A stretch of DNA of 64,000 nt, taken from positions 59,970,754 to 60,034,753 of the forward strand of contig OX328124.1 of assembly GCA_946811695.1 (NCBI GenBank). Direction: 5' to 3'. The notes beneath the pieces are model-generated. The model was not told the origin of the DNA. It ran no database searches and saw only the letters and a program-made list of their open reading frames with translations. Below, in pieces: positions 40,552 through 52,100 of this stretch; position 1 is the stretch's first letter, and every line of letters starts with the position of its first letter. Source of the DNA: Gonocerus acuteangulatus. Taxonomy: Eukaryota > Arthropoda > Insecta > Hemiptera > Coreidae. The translations under genes were made by a program, and so were the position numbers.

Positions 40552-41685
40552 TAGCTGAATACCCGTGCTTCGTCACGGCAGATAAGTAGTTATTTTATTG
40601 CGTTAAATAATGTTTCATTAAAATTACGTTACTATACAATTCTGTGCAGTTTATTACAGCACGGTTCCCGTCATACTATATTTTATTCAATGGGCGTTAA
40701 AATTTAAAAGTTTATGTTTCCAAGAAGTCATATGGTAACACCCAATATATTTACGAGTATTACCAAGGTTATAGGCGAGGAGGCTGTGCAAGGGTTCCGG
40801 ATATTATGACCTCGCCTGGAAAACCTAAGGATCACGGTTTGACCGGGACTGTCCCGGTATTTTGCAATTGTTTCGGTGTCCCGCCCGGTTTTATCAATGT
40901 CCCGGAAAAAGCTGTAAGATGTAAAAAGTAATGAATTCATGTTTATAAGAATCTTTTTTAAATCGGTTACTTTTCTACAATTAACATTTTTACTACTGCT
41001 CACAGTGTCAAAGAAATGAGAAGTAATCTAACTGTAAAACGCTGGAACTACCTGTACAGCGCTGCCAGCTGCCAGACACTACTATTTGGCTGAGAGATTG
41101 TTTTAAGAAAATCAAGTAGCATAAAAAGTTCCCTTCTTATTTTTAAGGTTTGGGTAGACTAACAGTTTAGGATTCCCCCTTCCCGTTAGTTGCTAGGCTT
41201 AAAACTCACCAACCATTTTGCTTATAATTTGTACTCTTTTTATCCCCTCCCCCCTGGTATGCCCATCCCATATTAATGTGTCACGGTTTAACTCTCCAAA
41301 AATATGGCTAGCCTATCTGACGGGGACAGGCAGAAAAGAAACGCAATTAAAACTCTATGAGTGACAGTTAATTTCTAGTAATTCAAGGACTGCCATCATA
41401 GTGGAAATTAACCTCAATTAGAAATAAAACTATGAGATAGATAATGTAAGGTAACAGCTGTTCTTTATCGTCCTAGCAACGCAGGCTGCCTAGGCTTGCC
41501 TTCTCTTACCAACTCAAACTTTAAACCCCCCTAAAAATGCTTAAAAATAGGAATATAAAAAAATCCTTTCTTAGCGAGCGCCTACGTTATATAGGGAGTG
41601 TCCATGCAAAATTTCAATATTTTCTGTCGAGCGATTTGGGCTGGGCGTTGATAGATGAGTGAGTGGTATTTGACAAATATATAGT

Positions 41686-41751
<66 letters not shown>

Positions 41752-44700
41752 GGCGTAGGTCGAAAAATAGTAATCCTTCTTCTTATGTACTTCTTTATTC
41801 TTGGCTTGCTCGACATGTTACGTGGCCTTCATGCCACCTCCTCTGGAGCCATTAAATATCCATGTGTGGCCCGCTCCCCACCCATATTAAGACTAATAAT
41901 TGTTTGATAGGGGGCTAGGAAAGCACTCAACACCGGTTTTGAAGGACTGGAGTTGAAGACGCTAGTGCGTCCTGAATGGGCTTATCTTCCAGTGTTGTCC
42001 TTCGTGGGTCGGAATACTAGAAGGTTTCTAGAGCTTCACCCAGCCTTTCATCGGTACACATAAAGGTGAAAATCTACCGGATCATAGAACTGGCCGCACT
42101 ATCTCACTAGTTTGTCGTATGGTCAAGGACAAGTTAGTTTAACACCATCTTAACCTCTTGTTCCCGTTGGCCTGTAACTGGACAATTTTTTTTTATTATT
42201 ATTACATCATTTAATATCAAGGATTCTTTAGGTGAGCTATAAAATAAATGAAACATTTTTTTTTTAAAGGCAATTACAATAAATGTCAATACGCATTGGA
42301 GAAGGCCCCAAACAAAAAGAGGGCGAGAATATCACTCATAATTATTGGTTATAACCAATATCAGACGTAACTAATTTTTAGATAGATAACATAGATAGAA
42401 CAAAGATAATTTTTTACGATAACCTTTTATTATGGTGATAACCCTAAACCTGAACTCCTCTCGACTTATTTAATGGTGTTCTGACCCAAAAGACTTGAGG
42501 CATAATAATTGGAAATGAGAACTTTATGAACCACTGGGACATAATGTTTTCTCCGCATAGTTCTTCCCCATTCATGGTACATATAAGGTGAGAACTAAGA
42601 AAGGCAGATAGACTCAGACAGATTGATGTCCTGCAATCAAGAGCCCTTAAAGGTCACGAAAGCTGTTGTCTTCTAACGACCTCAATATGCTCAAAAAACA
42701 AGAAATCTATTACATTTTGTGTGTGAGGTAACAAATCCTATTTTTTTGTAAATTTGCAGCATTTGTCACAGAGAATAAACAACTCATATTTTTATTCGAG
42801 TTTCGTTTTATTACTGATATATAGAATTTCTGTGCTTAGTATGGGCATCGCTGTAGAATTAAGTTGAATGAAGAGGTTTTTAGATTTTAATTGGCACTTT
42901 TCTTATAAACCTAACATTACAAGCTGCTGTTGTAATTCATTGCAATTTCTGTTCTTCTTCTATCGATTTGATACCTTTATTGGCAGTATTATAAGCAATA
43001 AGTAAAATCATCATGCCCTGAATTATATTCCATGTAGTAAATAGTTTTAGAACTGTTTTTATCCTTTGAATAATGAATGCAATTAAAAATAATGTATATT
43101 TATTTCCAGGAATTTTATTGATATTTAACAAGTTAAATTATAATTAATTACTATTTAACTGTTTATATAATTTAGATAATAACATCTCATAGAACAAATC
43201 CTGAATTTCCTCGTTGATTCTTTTAAATATTAATGAAACCCTTTTGATGTTCGACAATTTCCGAGGTAGGAAATTCATCAAAACTGTTCCATAAAAATCT
43301 TCTATTTTTCTATAAAAATGTCTCATAAGTTTCTTATATTTTATTTTAATTTAAATGAAAATAAAAATAAAAATGGTACTTACATTTACTACCAACTGAC
43401 GAACAACTTTCGGCCAACACACTATCAAATACTTAAACCTTACGATATGCAACACATCGTAACTTAAATGCAAAAATTGTACTAATACATCACAGACAAT
43501 TTGACAAAAAAAATTTGATATTTTTATATTTTTCTTCTTGCTTTAATACTTGTTAAAAGTTAATCCGCCTAGCCCCGACACCTTATAAAATGATAAATAA
43601 ATAAATATTATCTTTTATTTTTTCTTTTACCTAGTTCAATAATAATCTCCTTGTAATATAAAATTGTTTAAAGTTTGTTTAACTGTAATATAGACATTGA
43701 ACAAAGACTTAACAATAACAGCCTTCTCTCAAATTCTGTGTTTAACTACATAAAAATATGAGATACATATTATTCGTGGTCCTCAATCCTACGACCAAAC
43801 TACTTTGCGACATTCCATTTATGCAATTTTCTGCGCACATAAATGGTATCAATGTGACTATATATTAATACATTTAAATGGAACTAACATAATTGCTCCA
43901 ATAATTCTAAAACCAAATTTTCTACAGGACTCATTGCAGTAGAAGGCGAGAAATGGAAAGAGCAAAGAAAATTTGTTACGAGCTGCCTTAAAAACCTGGG
44001 TGCCGTAAAAATAGGAGGAAAGCGGGAACTTATGCAGTCCCGAATATTGCAAGGTGTGGAGGAAACTTTACATGTAAGGCTGGTTCTTATGTCATGCTAA
44101 TTTTATGTATCAGAATGATATGTGTTCCATGCAAAAACTTTTAAGCATTCTGACTAAAGTGCGATTATTAATGTGATAAGTATTAATATAAAAGTCAGAC
44201 TATTAAAACGTGTAGAATATGCCAAAGCTGGATTAAATAATTGTACGGCAGGGTTAAGCAACTTATTCTAAATAAAAAATTATAAACAACGACTTCTTTA
44301 TAATATGGCACCTAGGTTGTGGATTCAAATCCCACTAGGGAATCCTTTTTCTTTGGAAAAGGGGTGTTAAACTGTAGATTACCCGTTAAAACTGATTTTA
44401 AAATTAAAAAAAAGTTAGTAAACATTTGGGAGTCATTACTAAAATGAGAAGGATTTAAAAAAACATTCATAATGAGAAACAAGTGAAAATACACTTAATA
44501 ATTAAATATGTATTTTTATTAATCAACAGAAAACAAGTTTGCACGCTTAATCTAATCGAGTTAACGAAAACAAATCAAGTTAAAATAAAAAGTGAAAATG
44601 TGTAGACACAAAGGAAGATAATAAATAAAATAGTTAGATAAAAATATAATTAAATAACAGAATATCTCAGCCGAAACTAACAAATACATTTAAAACTAAC

Positions 44701-45951
44701 CATAAATAATTATTTGAAATAATTTTGCTAGGTAGTCTAAATACACAGTATGACAGTCTCCTCTACCTTGCGATTCACACAGAAGCAAAACAACGTTTCT
44801 GTAGATACCCAGTTTCTGCTGCATTCTTTAGAGAATCGATAAATATTTTGAATTTAAGAGTGTTTCTAGTACCTGAATGGGTGACCGACCACCTGCTGTT
44901 AGCATTATAGAAAAGGGTGGAAACCTGTAAACAGCCTGGCGTTAATAGCCCTAATGTTAATACGCCGTTAAACACTAGTGTTTCCTTCTCGGTTATTACG
45001 TTGATAGAGAATAATTGCTCGTGCTCAAAACAACTGCGGTTACAAAAAAAATAAAGTTCCAGTAAATTTGTGGCTCTACGTATGTGTGATTTTCTAATTG
45101 AAGTTAATATGAATATCCTGAAACTTTTTAAATACTCCTAAGAAAATATTCATTTTCAGATGTTACAGGAGAAACGAAAGAGCGGTCCGTTTGATCCGCA
45201 CGAAATTCTGACACATACAGTAGGAAATGTGATGAATACGTTGGTGTTCGGAAAGACTTTTCGGTTCGAAGATGAAACTTGGAAATGGCTACAACACTTA
45301 GCAGAAGAAGGAGTCAAGCTTGTTGGTGTGTCTGGTATTATCAATTTCCTACCAGTTTTCAGGTCAGTTCTATACTTTATAACAGGAATATAAACGAATA
45401 TGAATTTGCGCAGACTTCTTGCTAAAAATGCTCTTCTTTGACGAAAAATGTTACTTTTTTAACACTAGATTTACCAGACCAGTCGTTTTGACTTGTGCAA
45501 TTTCAATTCAAAATTCCTACTATATATAACATTTGCTTTCCTAAATGATATTATGACTTTTGTAGCTACAAGTAGAGAATACATTTAATGAACTTAATGT
45601 TAGGTACTTTATTTATATTAGTAACATATATATTTTTTGTTATTGACATATATATGGGGGCGATGTCTAAGCACTGGACTAATATGCTAGAGGACTTCAG
45701 TTCAAATCCCGAGCAACCACTAAAGATTTTTATCTTCTACTGTCTTCGTTGATGGGTTGGATTTGGCCTCCCTGACCGTCCCTAGGCCAACCCAGCCTTT
45801 AATTAATTTATTAATGGGTACCGTGATGCCAATGACCCTAGCTGCGGAAGGGAATAGTACGGACCACACTATCTCCCTAGTGGGCCATATGGTCATGAAT
45901 CAGATACCTCTATAGTATCTGCCCCTCAGGGCTTCGTGCCCTGTTACGGGG

Positions 45952-45991
<40 letters not shown>

Positions 45992-48900
45992 CTCTCTTGG
46001 AAGAGTTCGTTAATGAGTACATAATTAATGATGCTTACACCTGGTCCCACATTATTCATGATTCCCTAAACGCCATAATTTTTATTTGGTTTCAACTGAA
46101 CTCACAAATACAACTCTAAAGACGGGCAATGGTAGCCACGTAGTTTATTGCCCTAAAAAACAAATAAACAAACAAACAACTCTAAAGAAAATTACGGATA
46201 ATTGTTAGTTCAACAATTTGGGAGAAGAACTAGTGGGAATTAAAATGTCTTAATGTATAAATTATTTTTTTATATTGAAAGAGTGACTCCCCACTGAAGG
46301 AACACTCCTAGGCCAAGACCTTGAAGCGAGTTTATTATGTCTAGGTGCAGGATTTAGACTAGACATAACAAACTTTAAAAAACGAAAAAGATATTCTCTG
46401 AGTGCCCTTCAAACCCAAGATTAGAGAGAAAGAAGAAACAGTTCCACCTAGCTTATGAATTCCCTACTTTAGGACACATTCATAATATTTCTTGCCATTA
46501 AATAAATATAAGAATATTACTGGTTCAAGATATGGAAGAATTATCAAGTCAGTTGCTTATTTACTTTTAAGTTGTTAAGAAACAACCAAAAAGTAAATAT
46601 AAAATATTATTGAGTTTGAATTCTAGGAAGAGAAATTTACTATTTAATTTTCACATGAATACGGTTTTTATGTTTTCCTATTTTATAAATTCTTGTATAC
46701 AATTAAAATATTTATTTGATCAGTGTTGCTTTTTTTTTATTTTCTTTATTTCCATTGATACACTCGGCAATACCATTTTATTCTGGGTTTTCTTACAGAT
46801 TGTGAGTCAAATTTATTTCAATTCTATGCATTGTAATACTGTATAATTTATTATTTCTTGCATGAATTTGGTTTTGATTTAGATAAAATATTTGTTTGAT
46901 GGTGACCTTATGTTTTACAATGTATTTTATATGGGCGAAGGTCAATAATAAAAATACTAAAATTGTAAAATTAATGTTAAACATTTTAAACAAATAAACA
47001 CATTCTAAATTTACAAATCGGTCCATATTAAAAGACATAGCGGAATTTTTATTTCCGCAACAGCTGTGTATTTTCTTTGAATAAATATTAGAAAAATGCA
47101 TTCTTGTTTCGTTTTCGGTATACATGTATAATATATTAATATATATATATACATATATATTTTGACGTTTTTAGCTCGATATTATTATCCTGCAGAAGAT
47201 TCTTACAAAGATTTTCTCTCTTTACAAAGTTAATTTTTTTAGGCATACTGCAATATATCGTTTTCCAGGACATTCTCCGAAGTGACTCGTTGAAATAAAT
47301 ACAAAATAAGTTTCTGTATTTAAATTACGTATACGTTCTCATTTAATAAATATTTACTGTAGGATGTATTAAAAGTGCAGCAATGATTAAGATGCTGTTT
47401 TCTATGCATTCCGGGCTGACATGTGAGTTTAAAAGTAGCGTGTAAGAGCTTCTTCTTCTGGGTGGCTATTTTAACGAACTCGGTGCCTTCATTAGGAAGT
47501 GAGAGCAATATATCATCTTCTTGACGCTCGAATTATCCACTTCCATTTCCATTCGCCCCGTTTTTAGGTTGAGTAGGAAATGATTTTATGAAAGCAACTA
47601 GTCCGGAATATAGGGCGTCTTGAGATTGTACCCTCAAAACCACAACTGCTCTCGAAACCCCCCACCTCTTGATGAAAAAAGGAAGACATCACCCCCAGGA
47701 GTGGGGCATGGATGTGGGTCTCTGGGTCAGAATTGGAGGGATCCTCATCTCTTACAGCCTGGTGTATTTTTTTTTTTATTTTTTTTTTTTTTTATGTTCT
47801 TCTTCTTCCTAGCATTCTTCTTTGAGATGATTCGTTCCGGACGAGATAAAACTACGGGAGCTTATCATGAAGGGATATTATGTGCCTCTTCTCATTGTAC
47901 GTGCACACCTCTTTCTATGCCTCTTACAATGTCATGTTGACTTCATTTACGTCAAGTTATGGGCTGATCGATTTTTTTATGAACCCTGGAAAGCCAAAAT
48001 TGTTAGGCACCCAAACGAATATCCAAGTAACTGGATTCAAATGCAGATAAATAGTTTAAAAATATCTAGTTGAAGAAATTTACCAAAGAAAATTAATTAA
48101 TGAAAAGCATTGGGGCGCTACAAAATTATTCTTTGTTTAAAAATTGTATCAAATAAAAAACTACAAACATATAACATTTTAATTATAAGTGGGATAATTA
48201 TTGACCGATAAAATCATTTATAGGTTTTCTAAACTCTTCGACTGTTATTTAATGTGGTAAACTATTAAAATAGAATGACTAATTTCGCCTTATTAATATA
48301 AAAAAAAAACTTCACTAATGATTAATGACGTATTTTGCTTTATTTTTTTAGAGGTGGCTTTATTATTTCAATCATTATTCAGAGGAGAAGATATCCCTTA
48401 GAATAATTGACACGAAATAGTTTTCTCTGGAAATATTATACGATATTTCGGAATGTAGCTTTTCCTTTAGATATAGTTGTGGACATATTTTTAATAATTT
48501 CGTCTAATGAATTGAAAAAAAATGGCATCGCATTGGTAACCAATGACAACATTTTTCGATTCCGGTCATACTAACACAGTTATTATTTTATTTTATTTCC
48601 CTCCTCCAAAATCCAGGAATATCCACTTGAACATGTTTATATTCGCTTTAACAATATTGTTAATGCGAATATTTTTCTATTCTATTCTATTTAGAAATTT
48701 CTTTATCATTTGAAAAATTTAATTATTCTTATTGATAAGAATGATTTATAGAATATATATATATATAGATAGATAGATAGATAGTTGCTAAAAATCCGAA
48801 TTATTTAATTGTTAATTGTATATATGAAGGCTTGAGAACACAAGTGGTATTAATCAAGATTTTATTGATTTTTATCTCGTCACTTATTATTTATTACTGT

Positions 48901-49071
48901 TTTGCTGTCAGGCATGAAGTACGGTAATACAGTCTACCAAACAGAAGAACAGTTATGAATGAAGTAGCGCTTAGTTTTGGTAACACTATTCATTTCTAAC
49001 TGACTTATACCACTTGCATTCTTAGTCATTCATTGGTTGTTCTAATTTCATGACTTGTCCAAATCCCTTCT

Positions 49072-49118
<47 letters not shown>

Positions 49119-52100
49119 CTTTTTTTTTTGCAGCTTGTCATAATAATATATACTCAAGGCATTTCTCAGAACTGATATTTCGGTTAAGCTCAAACAAAAC
49201 CTTATATAATTTAGTATCCACCTCCAAATTGGAACAAATCAAGTATTGAACGTTCTTTAAAAAAGATTTAAGACTACCATTTATTAGGATAATGGCCAAT
49301 CCGAACTATTTAGCTTAGATGTATTCCTCCTTAAACCCATTCAAAAAGAATTAATTAATTTTCAGGTTCCTCCCGAAGTACGCTCGTGTATTGAAGTTTA
49401 TGCGAGACGGACAACTGAAGACGCACGATATCTACCGCGAGATCGCTGCAGAGAAGAAAGACTCTAACGAGAACATCCTGAGTATGTACTTGGAGGCGAT
49501 GGCCCAGAAGAAAGGACATTATTTCACAGAAGCTCAGATGCTCCATGCACTGGCTGATCTGTTCGGAGCTGGCATAGATACCAGCCTAGCCACGCTCAGG
49601 TGGCTCCTTCTGTACGTTTCACAACATCCCAATGTACAGGTAAGGAGACTTCATACCTGAGACTTCATAGGTGAATTATTTAATTCACCATTTTCTGTAC
49701 TTTATTTATAAATATGATACTGCTTAGTAACTTATGACCCGAATTATAAGATGATGTATAGGGTAGCCCCAAATTAGTGTTTAAGCTTCGAGTTGCTCAT
49801 AGCAAATTCGATTCTGAGCAAAACAGTCCCTATAAACATGGGTTCAGAAATGCTTTCTGGTGGTGCAGGAGATAATAAACCTGCAAACCCCACGTCTTTC
49901 GGACTTCAAATCCCGGTATTTTCTCAAGCTGTGGTTAGAGGGAAAATCTGCAAATAATTCTTAAGAGCAGTAAATACTGCACATTTTGGTACCAACGAGC
50001 CTAATTTTGCATCACGGAATCTAGAAATTCGTTTGTTCTATCTTTAATAATTTGTGTTTTTCCAGTGTTGATCACTGATCAGCGAATATAACTGACTCAC
50101 CACTGGGAGCCTTGATTAACGCTGGAATAACATTAATTATAAAAGATGGACCAAACGAATCTCCAGATCTCTGATAAAAAAAATAGATTTCTGGTCCAGA
50201 ATGTAGTTGCCTACAACATTTATCTGTAGCTTTTTGCTCTAATAACATAAGCGGAGAAGTCACCAGGATTTAGAGTCTAAAAAAACGTAGTTTTACCAGT
50301 TTTTTTTTCTGGACTCGTGGTTTTTGCTCAGAATCCAGTTACCTATAAATAATTTGATCCTTAAACACTACTTTAGTGCCACCTTCTGTCAAAAAATTAA
50401 CTTTCTCCTTTAGACTCAGAAGTAAAGGCCCTGCCAAGACAATGATGTTAAGATCCATAAGGCTTAGTTTAAGCTGGCTTGGGGCCAAGTACAAATTCAC
50501 TCGTTGGTGTGTAAGTAAGCTCCTCAGGAACAAGATATTCGTTCAGTGGAGAATCGTCACCGTGCTGAAACATGTTGAAAAATGTTTACAAACATCATTC
50601 AAGCCTTGTTTTATCGACAATTATAGAAGAGTTCAGAAAATGTAAGAAAGGAATGTGGTTTTGGCCAGTGAGTATTTGCTACGAGACAATTCCAACTGTT
50701 AACGCAGCTCACAATCGAAGATGAACAGGAGTACATATGGTTAATTAGAATTACATCCAACAGAAAATTATAAAACTGGCTGGTTGGGCTATTTAGACGA
50801 GGGGACAAGGGCAACTGCTTAGTAAAATCGTTTTGAAGAGCTTCTCGCTTTGTAAATAGATGCGGTTGTATATGTGTAACTGAATAACAGTTTCCTAATA
50901 CTTGTCACGAAGCACCTAGTTTACACTTACAATTTCTTGGGTGACAAGCACTAATTACAAATACATACTAATCTCGTGTAAATTCAGTGTAAGCCTGTCC
51001 ATTACGGCTGATTTTAACAGGAGCTGCCATAATTTGCCACAGAACTAGCGATTGCCCATCCTTCATCAAGTCCTCACCACCAGTTTCGGCTGATTTTTTT
51101 TTCATTAATGTATTAGCTACAAGTTTTAAAATATTTTTAGCACACATAAGAGAAGTAGATGTCCTTTCCAACTCGCTTTATACAGAGTTATAATGTTTTG
51201 TAATAAAATATATAAACTGCAAGGTGTACATCGCCATAAAGGGGAACACCAACAAATAAACATGTGTAGTTTTTCTCTTTCTCTTTTTTTTTGTGTTCTC
51301 TTATTTGTTTTATTGGGTTAGGTAATAAATTATGCTCCCAAAATATTATGGGTCCTTGCATTGGTAGTGTACTAAGAAATAATCATACCATCATTACTGG
51401 ATGGGATTTCAACAACATGTACACCAAACTTTGAGTAGAACAATTTCAGGCCGAATGATTTAGTAAACAAGTTATTCTCCCACTATAAAAATATCACATA
51501 AGCGCCAAGAGTCTTGAAAAATGTTATTTATGGTGGAATTAACGTGATTTTTAAAGATAATTGTGTTAGATGGTAATAAATAAATAAGATGTTGATTATA
51601 TTTGATAATAACATTCCTCAGATATCTATGATAATACCAATACAATTAGCGTAGAATATTATCGTATAAATTAATAAACCAATATATGAACTCTTCTTTG
51701 TTGTAAGTTTCCAACTCTGGTAACTTAAATTAAATTCCCATTATCTTATATTGCAATGTTTCTCGAATATAAGTTATTACTTATTATAACAGCAATTAAA
51801 AAATCCAGTTATTTATATATGCATTGATTTCACCAGGAAAAAGTGCATGAGGAAATCGACTCAGTACTGGGCCAACGAACTAGACCCATCCTCGACGACT
51901 TCCAGCATTGTCCTTACATTGAAGCTACTATCCTTGAAACTATGAGGATAAGGCCAGTCGTACCACTAGGTAATCCTCAAAACCATAAGCAATATTCTAG
52001 ATCTTATTTTAACTTGTTAGTTTTCGCTTTTAAAAACTGGCAAATGATTTGAACATAGGATACCTACGCTGGATGGTAGTAGACATTGTTCAATAACATA

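Noticed and set aside
49850..49950. tRNA-like SINE head in intron 4
   Set aside because: Only a poor B-box resemblance (cttcaaatccc) and no A box or shared tail.
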